Source: CAMCSH01 sp043748535 (GTDB lineage Bacteria; Verrucomicrobiota; Lentisphaeria; Lentisphaerales; Lentisphaeraceae). Taken from it: DNA of 5,629 nt. The notes under the pieces were generated by a model that saw only the letters and a list, made by a program, of their open reading frames with translations, ran no database searches and had not been told where the DNA came from. Below are positions 1 through 5,627 of the stretch, piece by piece. The translations under genes and the position numbers were made by a program. The stretch lies in the NCBI GenBank assembly GCA_043748535.1, contig JAYTMY010000279.1, positions 1 to 5,629 of the forward strand, given 5' to 3'. Every line of letters begins with the position of its first letter. Positions within the stretch are counted from its first letter, which is position 1.

Positions 1-81
1 CCCTAACTCGCCCGGCATCGCTCACCCTTGGCGGAGGAGGAGCGGCGGCATTTGCCAGGGTCGAATTCCGGGGTACTATGG

Positions 82-104
82 GGGCGTCGGCACTGCCGAC
101 GCCC
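82..104. repeat. REP-like perfect hairpin downstream of the symporter
   Basis: GGGCGTCGGC and GCCGACGCCC form a perfect 10-bp stem around a 3-base loop (ACT). A second small hairpin follows at once: TGGC-GAA-GCCA at 106-116. The element begins 53 bp past the symporter stop codon. No run of T follows the stem on either strand, so it is not a classical intrinsic terminator. It could still stop or protect the 3' end of the operon mRNA, or be one copy of a dispersed extragenic palindrome. The structure is plain in the sequence. The REP assignment is inference because no second copy occurs in the window. Confidence 0.55.
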
Positions 105-156
105 GTGGCGAAGCCATGGGCCAATTCCACAGAAAACTCGGTTAGCCCACAAAAAT

Positions 157-1809
157 CTATTTGAAGAAGCAGTAAACCGCGATCATCAAAAGCAGGATGA
201 TGGCCGAAAGTATGCGCGGATCAAGGACCCCCTGCAGTGGGCCGCTGAGAATGGCGGCGGGACTTTGCCAGCAGTAGCGGTCGGTCACTTCCTTCGGAGG
301 GGGCGGGGTGGCGAAACTGACGGCGAAATAGACCAAGGAGCAGATGACGAAGAGCCACCAGGCTTGCAACATGAATCCGATGTGAAAGGTGCCGGTGAAG
401 AGCTGGATGGCGACTACTTTGCCATCGACCACATGGGTGCCCATAATCAAGCCGGAGATCGCGGGGAAGTCGGTAAGGAAGACCAGGATGCCGAGGCTGA
501 TTCCGGTGGCGAAGGTGGCGAGCGCCGCTTGGGAGGTGCCTCGTTTCCACAAGACGCCCCAGAAGAACACGGTGCTGATCGGCGGCGCGAGGACGGCGAT
601 CTGGGCGTTAACCGCATCGAAGATGCTGGTGAATTTCTCGCCCTGGAGAGACCAGCCGATGGCGACCACCATGCCGATGCCGGCGGTCCATTGGCCGATG
701 CGGACCAGGCGCTGATCGGGAGTCGCCGGGCGCAGGCGCTGGACGATGTCGACACTGACCAGGGTGGCGATCGAATTCAACGCGCCTGCCACCGTGCTCA
801 TCAAGGCCGCGAGGAGAGCAGCGATGACCAGTCCGCGCATGCCTTCCGGAAGAAGACTGAGAATCAAGGTCGGTAGCGCCGCATTGGCATCAGCGCCGAT
901 CTTATCCTTGAAAAGGACATAAGCAAAAACTCCTGGCATGACGATGAGAAAAAGCGGAAGAAGCTTCAGCATGCCGCAGAAGATGGCGCCATTCTGAGCA
1001 TCCTTCTGGCTGCGCGCCGCCAGGACCCGCTGGACGATGGTCTGGTCCGAACACCAATACCAGAGGCCGAGGATGGGGTAGCCGAGAAGCATCGCATACC
1101 AGGAGTGGTCCCCCTCGGTCTTGATCATCGACAATTGACCCGGGCGAGCGGCGTCTTTCAGTTGCGCGAAAGAGCCGATGCCTGCGTCGCCCAGAGCTTT
1201 GAGGCCGAACAGGAAGATCGCCAGGCAGCCGGCGAGCAGAAGTACGGTTTGCACCGACTCGGTGACGACCACGCTCTTCAGGCCGCCAAACACGGTGTAG
1301 AGGATGGTGATCGCCGAGATGACCAGGATGGCCACCGGGATGGAAAGTCCGGGGATGAAAATCTTCACCACTGCGGCGCCGGCGTAGAGAGAGACGCCAA
1401 TATGGATGAAAATGGCGCCGAAGACCCCCATCACGGCGAGAATGGTGCGGCTGCCGGAGCTATAGCGTTTTTCGAGGAATTCGGGCACAGTCGAGACACG
1501 GCTTCTAAAATACAAGGGAGCAAAGATCAGCCCGAGCATGCTCAAGGTTATCGGGGCCAAGGCCTCGAAGTTGCCGGAGTCTCCGAGGCTGCCTTTGTAC
1601 GCCGAGGCAGCGCAGCCAATCAAGTGCACGGTCGAGATGTTGGTGGCGAAAAGCGCTAGACCGATGCTGACCCAGCCGAGGCCGCGACCGGCGAGAAAGT
1701 AGCCCTCCGAGCTTTCGGTGCTGCGCCGTCCGACCCAGAGTCCGAGTACGGTGATGCCGATCAAATAGGCGCCAACTATGGCGAAATCGAGGTTGCTGAG
1801 AACAGGCAT
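157..1809 (-). CDS. Sodium:solute symporter, SSS family (SGLT/SLC5-like)
   Basis: Inner-membrane secondary transporter that should couple Na+ entry to uptake of a sugar or sugar acid. From the chosen start it has 550 residues and about 13-14 hydrophobic segments, the last at roughly 533-549, which suits the SGLT branch. Visible landmarks are GYFLAGRGLGW (36-46), FATNISTVHLIG (54-65), YTVFGGLKSVVV (171-182), WYWCSDQTIVQR (250-261) and ALMSTVAGALNS (335-346). Aligned by eye to vSGLT, A55, I58, A335, S338 and T339 fall on the Na2 sodium site and E82 on a sugar-contact glutamate. The start at 1809 is preferred because GGAG lies 6 bases before it, whereas the ATG at 1821 (4 codons longer) has only a poor site. 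It is the last gene of the minus-strand series, 122 bp behind the zinc dehydrogenase and next to an SDR relic. The family is certain. The substrate is inferred from context: galactonate, a hexuronate or a neutral sugar are all possible. Confidence 0.93.
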   Translation of the reverse strand: MPVLSNLDFAIVGAYLIGITVLGLWVGRRSTESSEGYFLAGRGLGWVSIGLALFATNISTVHLIGCAASAYKGSLGDSGNFEALAPITLSMLGLIFAPLYFRSRVSTVPEFLEKRYSSGSRTILAVMGVFGAIFIHIGVSLYAGAAVVKIFIPGLSIPVAILVISAITILYTVFGGLKSVVVTESVQTVLLLAGCLAIFLFGLKALGDAGIGSFAQLKDAARPGQLSMIKTEGDHSWYAMLLGYPILGLWYWCSDQTIVQRVLAARSQKDAQNGAIFCGMLKLLPLFLIVMPGVFAYVLFKDKIGADANAALPTLILSLLPEGMRGLVIAALLAALMSTVAGALNSIATLVSVDIVQRLRPATPDQRLVRIGQWTAGIGMVVAIGWSLQGEKFTSIFDAVNAQIAVLAPPISTVFFWGVLWKRGTSQAALATFATGISLGILVFLTDFPAISGLIMGTHVVDGKVVAIQLFTGTFHIGFMLQAWWLFVICSLVYFAVSFATPPPPKEVTDRYCWQSPAAILSGPLQGVLDPRILSAIILLLMIAVYCFFK

Positions 1810-1815
1810 AAGTAT

Positions 1816-1819
1816 CTCC
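1816..1819 (-). promoter_or_regulatory. Ribosome binding site deciding the symporter start
   Basis: On the minus strand GGAG lies 6 bases before the ATG at 1809. The same GGAG overlaps the alternative upstream ATG at 1821, which has only AAGAAAC-like purines ahead of it. This favours initiation at 1809. Confidence 0.5.
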
Positions 1820-1833
1820 ATTGTTTCTTGAAT

Positions 1834-1878
1834 TCAAAATCCAATACTGGCGCCACCATCGACCGACAGGACGGCGCC
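1834..1878 (-). pseudogene. Relic of a short-chain dehydrogenase/reductase (SDR) C-terminus
   Basis: Read on the minus strand, this stretch encodes GAVLSVDGGASIGF followed by TGA. It matches the well-known C-terminal end of classical SDR enzymes (TGxxLxVDGGxS, with GASIGF endings common). The frame loses similarity just upstream (RC instead of the expected helix and VTG) and hits a TAA at 1906-1908, so only about 14 codons survive. No start codon or SD serves them. The break coincides with a direct repeat: GGCGCCAC occurs at 1873-1880 and 1849-1856. The position between the zinc dehydrogenase and the symporter implies that an SDR gene once stood here and was lost by deletion. Which sugar (acid) dehydrogenase it was cannot be told from this tail. 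Confidence 0.65.
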
Positions 1879-1931
1879 ACAACGAGCTGCCGGCGTGTGC
1901 AGTGCTTATTTTCGAAGTGATCCGATACAGA

Positions 1932-2948
1932 TCAGTCGATTTCGACCATCGCCTTGATGACGCCGTTTTTCGGATCGAGCCAGCCGGGGAATTGCCCCTG
2001 CAACTGATCGAAGCTGCAACGGTGGCTGATCATACAGGTCGCTTTCACCGTTCCTTTCTCGAGGCCGTCGATCACCGCTTGGAAGTCGGCGCGGGTGGCG
2101 TTGCGGCTGCAGTTCAGGCTGAGCTCGCGCTTGTGGATGTCGGGGTGGACGAAGCGCAGTTCGTCCTTGCTCAGGCCGACGAAGACGATGCGGCCACTGT
2201 GGGCGCAGTACTGGAAGCTCGAACTCATCGAGCCGGCGTGGCCGGTGGCGTCGATGACTAGGGTCGGCAGATCGCCGCCACAGGCCGCTTCGAGACGCGA
2301 GACAAGATCGGCGCCGCCGAGGAGACAGGTGTCGACACCGATCTCGCGTCGGCAGAAGTCGAGGCGGCCTTGATCGAGGTCGACCACCAGGGGCCGGGCG
2401 CCGGCGACTTTTAGCATCTGGATGCAGCCGATGCCGATGGGGCCGGCGCCGATAACCAGGGCGTTCTCGTCCGGCTGAACGGCGGCGCGGCGTACCGCGT
2501 GGGCGCCGATGGAGAGGCATTCGACCACAGCCATCTGCTCGAGCGGCAGACTTTTCGAGGCGACGAGGTGGCTGGCCGGGACGATGAGGAACTCGCTCAT
2601 CCCGCCGTCCTTGTGCACACCCATCACCTGCATGTTGCAGCAGCAGTTGCTGGCGCCGCGACGGCAGGCGATGCACTGGCCGCAGTGGAGGTAGGGGATG
2701 ACCAGTACATGATCTCCCGGGACGAGAGAATCGACGCCGGAGCCGAGCTCGGCGACCTCGCCGGCGAGCTCGTGGCCGAGAACGCGCGGGTAGCTAAAAA
2801 AGGGCTGTTTGCCTTGGTAGGCGTGCAGGTCGGTGCCGCAGATGCCGATGCGGCGGATGCGCACCAGCACTTCCCCGGCGGCGGGGACGGGGCGGGGACG
2901 CTCGGTCATGGAGAATTCAAAAGGCTTGTCGCAAACGAGGGTTTTCAT
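1932..2948 (-). CDS. Zinc-dependent alcohol dehydrogenase, probable L-galactonate 5-dehydrogenase (LgoD-like)
   Basis: Cytoplasmic medium-chain dehydrogenase of 338 residues, the normal length. The N-terminal GroES-like domain carries the catalytic zinc ligands C37, H59, E60 and probably E143. The structural zinc loop has C89, C92, C95 and C103 (C102-C104 is a triple Cys, so the exact ligand is ambiguous). The Rossmann domain shows GAGPIG at 167-172, and D190 at the end of the second strand suggests a preference for NAD+. Stretches such as QPFFSYPRVLGHE (48-60), GVHKDGGMSE (110-119), HAVRRAA (150-156) and IVFVGLSKDEL (254-264) are very close to E. coli LgoD (YjjN), which oxidises L-galactonate to D-tagaturonate. 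AGGAG lies 7 bases before the start. It sits 16 bp behind the tagaturonate reductase, so the two are probably co-transcribed. The alternative is an L-gulonate or L-idonate dehydrogenase of the RspB/IdnD type. Family certain, substrate moderately supported. Confidence 0.9.
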   Translation of the reverse strand: MKTLVCDKPFEFSMTERPRPVPAAGEVLVRIRRIGICGTDLHAYQGKQPFFSYPRVLGHELAGEVAELGSGVDSLVPGDHVLVIPYLHCGQCIACRRGASNCCCNMQVMGVHKDGGMSEFLIVPASHLVASKSLPLEQMAVVECLSIGAHAVRRAAVQPDENALVIGAGPIGIGCIQMLKVAGARPLVVDLDQGRLDFCRREIGVDTCLLGGADLVSRLEAACGGDLPTLVIDATGHAGSMSSSFQYCAHSGRIVFVGLSKDELRFVHPDIHKRELSLNCSRNATRADFQAVIDGLEKGTVKATCMISHRCSFDQLQGQFPGWLDPKNGVIKAMVEID

Positions 2949-2964
2949 CGGTGGGCTCCTGTTA

Positions 2965-4167
2965 TCAGTTCTGGGATTTGAGTTGACGCAGCGCCTCGGG
3001 ATCGTCGCGGAAGGATCGCGGACTGGACCCGGCGAGGTGAAGACTGTCGCCCTCGATGCGGCCGTCGCGGACGGCGCGGCGGAAGCTGTCGAAGGCGTGG
3101 CTGATCAAGGGCGGCGGGGTGCCGAAGAGCTGCTGGTAGGCGGCCCGGCTCGGCTCCAGCCGGACGCGGAATTTACTGGAGGAATTCAAGGCGATGGCGA
3201 GCAACTGGTGCTGCAGGAAGGGGTTGTCGAAGCGATCGAGGACGCCGAGGGCGTAGCGCCGCAATTCAGCGCCGCCTAGGCCACTGGAAAGGGCAAGGGC
3301 GGGGACGATCTCGCGGAGCATCAGCTCCTCCAGGAAGCCGCGTATTTGCGGATCCCGCATCGCCTCGATCACGGTGACGTGGCCGGCTTCGAGGGCGGGG
3401 AAGAGCAGCGCCGTGTGGCCGCCGTTGAGCAGGCCGACCTTGCGTTGACGGTAGGGACGAAGGCTGTCGGTCCAGAGGAAGTCGATGCCGCAGCGGGCCA
3501 GGGGCAGTAGAATCTCGCGTGGTTGGCCGTCGATGGCGAGGAAGGCGTAGGGTTCGGCGTTGACGGCGCTGGCGGCATCGCGGGTGACGATGCGGTCGAC
3601 CAGGGTGTTGCGGAAGTCGCAATTCACGACCAGCCAGCTCTGGAAGGCCATCGGCGTCTGCCATTCCGCTGCGTGGCGGATGACGAGCTCGCGCAGTGTC
3701 GCGCCGTTGTCCTCGATCAGTTCGAAGGGCAGGATGAGCGGCGCCGCGAGGCCACTGCTGTGGCGCTCCTCGAGCCAGCGGCAGAGGCGGGCAGGGAAAC
3801 TCGTGGCGCTCTCCCTCGGCGCCGGGAACCAGGCGATGCCCGCCTCGGTGGAGTTGGAGACGATTACGGCGATCTCCGGATCTCGGGCACTGGCGAGGAA
3901 GCCCGCCGGATCGGTGAAGGGATTGAGGTAGGTGTCGTTACAGGCGATGTGGCGCTGGGCGTCGTATTCCTGGCTCTCGACCAGACCACGGAGACGCAGG
4001 GTCCAGGGGGCGGTGAAGGCCGATTCCGACTCTTTCTCGGTGCTGGCGGTGAGCTTGACGCTGGTGATCTTCAGATCCGCCCCGCTGTCGTTCATCCGCT
4101 GCACCAGGTCGCTCCAAAAGCCGCGCAGGAAGATGCCGGTGCCGAATTGCAGGATGCGAAGGCTCAT
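2965..4167 (-). CDS. uxaB: Tagaturonate reductase / altronate oxidoreductase (UxaB-like, mannitol dehydrogenase family)
   Basis: Cytoplasmic polyol dehydrogenase of 400 residues. The family reaction is NADH-dependent reduction of D-tagaturonate to D-altronate. The N-terminal nucleotide-binding motif QFGTGIFLRGF is at 7-17. The long-chain mannitol dehydrogenase catalytic signature KxxxxNxxH is intact at K243, N248 and H251. Several blocks match UxaB rather than UxuB: SNSTEAGI (104-111), ELIEDNGATLRELVIRHAAEW (149-169), NTLVDRIVT (187-195), RPYRQRKVGLLNGGHTAL (237-254) and NPFLQHQLLAIALNSSSKFR (315-334). It is about 80 residues shorter than E. coli UxaB, mainly at the N-terminus and in the region before the catalytic lysine, but both domains appear complete. 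AAGGGAG sits 6 bases before the ATG. It is the first gene of the minus-strand series, divergent from the AraC regulator, and ends with tandem stops (TGA TAA). A fructuronate/mannonate (UxuB) role is less likely. Confidence 0.9.
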   Translation of the reverse strand: MSLRILQFGTGIFLRGFWSDLVQRMNDSGADLKITSVKLTASTEKESESAFTAPWTLRLRGLVESQEYDAQRHIACNDTYLNPFTDPAGFLASARDPEIAVIVSNSTEAGIAWFPAPRESATSFPARLCRWLEERHSSGLAAPLILPFELIEDNGATLRELVIRHAAEWQTPMAFQSWLVVNCDFRNTLVDRIVTRDAASAVNAEPYAFLAIDGQPREILLPLARCGIDFLWTDSLRPYRQRKVGLLNGGHTALLFPALEAGHVTVIEAMRDPQIRGFLEELMLREIVPALALSSGLGGAELRRYALGVLDRFDNPFLQHQLLAIALNSSSKFRVRLEPSRAAYQQLFGTPPPLISHAFDSFRRAVRDGRIEGDSLHLAGSSPRSFRDDPEALRQLKSQN

Positions 4168-4206
4168 GATAATCTCCCTTCAGGTGTTTTCGTTCTCTTC
4201 ACTTGA

Positions 4207-4220
4207 GCCGCCGAAGCGGC
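4207..4220. repeat. Hairpin GCCGC-CGAA-GCGGC in the divergent spacer
   Basis: A perfect 5-bp stem with a CGAA loop lies in the leader of the tagaturonate reductase gene. It directly abuts the 6-2-6 palindrome at 4221-4234. It could be an mRNA leader structure or part of a protein-binding site. The pairing is visible; the function is unknown. Confidence 0.4.
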
Positions 4221-4266
4221 AATAACTTGTTATTTTGTAGATGCGGAAAACGCAAGTTGGCAATAA
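4218..4266 (+). promoter_or_regulatory. Direct repeat GGCAATAA, candidate AraC-type operator pair
   Basis: GGCAATAA occurs at 4218-4225 and again at 4259-4266, 41 bp apart, close to four helical turns. AraC-family regulators commonly bind direct repeats on one DNA face, and the regulator gene starts 32 bp after the second copy. The second copy runs into AATAAT at 4262-4267 and 4265-4270, either of which resembles a -10 hexamer, although no fitting -35 was found. An inverted pair AACTTG (4224-4229) and CAAGTT (4253-4258) lies in the same interval. The repeat is seen; its role as operator is inferred. Confidence 0.35.
4221..4234. promoter_or_regulatory. Palindrome AATAAC-TT-GTTATT, candidate operator between divergent genes
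   Basis: A perfect palindrome with 6-bp arms and a 2-bp centre lies 54 bp before the tagaturonate reductase start and 64 bp before the AraC start. It is AT-rich in GC-rich surroundings and could bind a dimeric regulator. No strong sigma70 promoter pair was identified on either strand, so its position relative to transcription starts is unknown. Confidence 0.4.
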
Positions 4267-4284
4267 TAATCCGCCGAGGATCAA

Positions 4285-4291
4285 GAGGAGG
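4285..4291 (+). promoter_or_regulatory. Strong ribosome binding site of the AraC-family gene
   Basis: GAGGAGG lies 6 bases before the ATG at 4298. The in-frame ATG at 4241 has no Shine-Dalgarno sequence and would add 19 residues that look like translated leader, so 4298 is taken as the start. Confidence 0.7.
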
Positions 4292-4297
4292 TTGGGT

Positions 4298-5221
4298 ATG
4301 GCATCATCGAAGCAAGGCAACCGGATGATCCGCTACGGGCGGGCGGAGGATGCACCGGCACTGATCCGCGAGATCCCGGTACTCGGGCGGCGCGTCATAC
4401 GGAGTGCTGCGAAGAAAGCGCTGCCGGCGCACCAGATGGACAACTTCGAGATCACCCTGCTGCTCAGCGGCAGTCTCACCTGGCTGATCAACGGCGTCTT
4501 GCTGCCGCAGCAGCCGCAGGAGCTGCTGATCACCTGTCCCCACGACCATCTCGCTAGTCCCGGCGACAACCTGTCGCGCAGCGACGCCTATTTCCTTCAG
4601 ATCGACCTGAGCCCGCGTGCCGGCAGTCCCTGGTCGGCCGCGGAGCTGCAGCGTTTCCGTTCTTTGCTGCGCGAGCTCGGCAGCGAGCCGCTGAGGACGG
4701 TGCCGGCGGGGATGGAAGTTCTTCTCAGTGAGCTGCTGCGGGAGCATCAGCAGCCCGACGCCTACAGCGCCTGCCGCTGCCGCCTGCTACTGGGCGAGTT
4801 GCTGGTGAAGCTGGGCCGCGCATTGCGTCCGGCACCGGACCCGGCTCGCGACCAGATCCTCGCCTTCCTCCGCCGCCGCTTAGCGGCCGATTTCGACATC
4901 GCGTCGATGGCGGCGGAGCTCGGCGGCAGCAGCGCCTGGCTACGGCAGGAATGCCGCCGTCTCTTCAGCCGCGGCCCGGTCGAACTGGTGCGGGAATTCC
5001 GTCTCGCCCAAGCTCGCCGCCTGATCGTCGCCGGCCGCCTCAGCATCAGCGACATCGCCCAGGCCTGCGGCTTCTCGTCACCGCAGTATTTCGCTCATGT
5101 CTTCACCCGTTTGACCGGGGTCTGTCCGCGCGACTACCGCCGCGCCCTCGACGAGGGCTGCGGCCGCTTGGTCATCGACCACAAGCGCCTCCCGCAGTTT
5201 CTGGATGGCCATTTTGACTGA
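4298..5221 (+). CDS. AraC/XylS-family transcriptional regulator
   Basis: DNA-binding regulator of 307 residues. An N-terminal cupin-like sensing region spans about residues 28-105 (visible: NFEITLLLSGSLTWLING at 49-66 and SDAYFLQIDL at 95-104). A helical linker follows at about 114-180. The C-terminal AraC double helix-turn-helix covers about 184-282: the first HTH is around FDIASMAAELGGSSAWLRQECRRLF (199-223), the second is ISDIAQACGFSSPQYFAHVF (250-269), followed by the family's TGVCPRDYRR (273-282). A 25-residue tail after this end is longer than usual. The gene is divergent from the tagaturonate reductase across a 130-bp spacer with repeat elements. It therefore most likely controls that operon in response to a sugar-acid intermediate and may regulate itself; this is inference from placement. 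The effector is not deducible. Start chosen on the GAGGAGG at 4285-4291. Confidence 0.92.
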   Translation: MASSKQGNRMIRYGRAEDAPALIREIPVLGRRVIRSAAKKALPAHQMDNFEITLLLSGSLTWLINGVLLPQQPQELLITCPHDHLASPGDNLSRSDAYFLQIDLSPRAGSPWSAAELQRFRSLLRELGSEPLRTVPAGMEVLLSELLREHQQPDAYSACRCRLLLGELLVKLGRALRPAPDPARDQILAFLRRRLAADFDIASMAAELGGSSAWLRQECRRLFSRGPVELVREFRLAQARRLIVAGRLSISDIAQACGFSSPQYFAHVFTRLTGVCPRDYRRALDEGCGRLVIDHKRLPQFLDGHFD

Positions 5222-5315
5222 TTGGCAGGGCCTCACCAAGCGTGCGTAAGTAATACTCATCTTGCTGACGCAGCCGGGCAATCGCCAGTTCATTCTTCAA
5301 AGACCGTGCCACCAT
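5172..5315 (-). other. Unrecognised 47-codon antisense open frame with protein-like composition, possible gene fragment
   Basis: On the minus strand an ATG at 5315 opens a frame of 47 residues ending at a TGA at 5172-5174. The first 33 or so residues (RSLKNELAIARLRQQDEYYL at 4-23, then RTLGEALPIS) read like a charged amphipathic helix from a real protein, not the Arg/Pro-rich look of shadow frames here. The last third overlaps the 3' end of the AraC gene in antisense. Upstream the frame is open for only four more codons before a TGA, and no Shine-Dalgarno sequence is evident. It may be the residue of a decayed gene, or chance. I do not recognise the family. Confidence 0.25.
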
Positions 5316-5424
5316 ATCTAGGAGCCGTCAGCCTCAGCCACCTCGCAGGCGCCATGCAGCCCGGCCGTCCGAAATCTTCAGGCCTTTCGTGTAAGCAATC
5401 CACCCGCAAACTCCAGGAGCCGCC

Positions 5425-5520
5425 ATGATCTCGTCCCTCTTCATCCTCAATCTCCTCGCCGTCAGCAGCCATAACCCTAAAAACCGCTGTCGAACTTTCA
5501 TCCCCTTCCTCCGAGCTTAA
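5425..5520 (+). CDS. Hypothetical 31-residue peptide, or truncated signal-peptide start
   Basis: An ATG preceded by AGGAG (5415-5419, 5-base spacing) opens 31 codons ending in TAA. The first 13 residues (MISSLFILNLLAV) are hydrophobic like a signal peptide or membrane anchor; the rest (SSHNPKNRCRTFIPFLRA) is polar and basic. Nothing in it is recognisable. It could be a small membrane peptide, a leader peptide upstream of the next gene, or the stub of a secreted protein whose body was lost. The good ribosome binding site is the main support; frames this short also arise by chance. Confidence 0.3.
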   Translation: MISSLFILNLLAVSSHNPKNRCRTFIPFLRA

Positions 5521-5523
5521 AAC

Positions 5524-5537
5524 CTAGTTTGAACTAG
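5524..5537. promoter_or_regulatory. Palindrome CTAGTT-TG-AACTAG, candidate operator
   Basis: A perfect palindrome with 6-bp arms and a 2-bp centre begins 3 bp after the small frame's stop. It covers the candidate -35 at 5529-5534, the arrangement expected of a repressor site. It has the same 6-2-6 geometry as the element at 4221-4234 but a different sequence. The function is inferred. Confidence 0.35.
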
Positions 5538-5556
5538 TGTCACAATCCGCAATTAT
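5529..5556 (+). promoter_or_regulatory. Weak sigma70-like promoter TTGAAC-16-AATTAT
   Basis: TTGAAC (5529-5534) and AATTAT (5551-5556) are separated by 16 bp and each match the consensus at 4 of 6 positions. The pair would drive transcription rightward out of the window. The match is weak, and a second -35-like TTGACC at 5561 has no fitting -10. Confidence 0.25.
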
Positions 5557-5615
5557 CCCCTTGACCCGATGTCGGCAGGAGAGGGCTTGGCCGTTCGAAA
5601 TTTCTTCGCATCGAC

Positions 5616-5627
5616 CTAATCGATTAG
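5616..5627. promoter_or_regulatory. LacI/GalR-type operator-like palindrome CTAATCGATTAG
   Basis: A perfect 12-bp palindrome centred on CG sits 2 bases from the window's right edge. The central CG flanked by AAT and ATT fits the usual LacI/GalR-family operator core (AAnCGnTT). It probably lies in front of a gene beyond the window that is controlled by a LacI-type sugar regulator. Whether it is bound is unknown. Confidence 0.35.

Noticed and set aside
82..104. Intrinsic terminator for the minus-strand operon
   Set aside because: The stem is strong but no T-run follows on either strand, so it is reported as a REP-like hairpin.
28..876. Plus-strand open frame of 282 codons opposite the symporter
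   Set aside because: It lies wholly antisense to the clearly conserved symporter, has a low-complexity Gly/Asp/Glu/Arg-rich translation with no recognisable domain, and is a product of high-GC codon bias.
1906..2676. Minus-strand open frame of 256 codons overlapping the zinc dehydrogenase
   Set aside because: Arg/Pro-rich out-of-frame reading of the dehydrogenase. Only its stop at 1906-1908 is informative, because it shows the SDR relic is closed upstream.
3523..4206. Plus-strand open frame of 227 codons opposite the tagaturonate reductase
   Set aside because: Antisense shadow of a conserved gene; the Gly/Ala/Glu/Val-rich translation has no domain and the frame runs across the divergent spacer.
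4241..4297. Upstream start giving the AraC regulator 19 more residues
   Set aside because: No Shine-Dalgarno before 4241, and the added residues do not look like a conserved N-terminus, while GAGGAGG is perfectly placed before 4298.
5078..5293. Minus-strand 71-codon frame across the 3' end of the AraC gene
   Set aside because: Mostly antisense to the HTH-coding region with no domain; a different minus-strand frame in this region (5172-5315) has the more protein-like translation.
5561..5592. Promoter with TTGACC as -35
   Set aside because: No acceptable -10 at 16-18 bp; the bases there are GC-rich.
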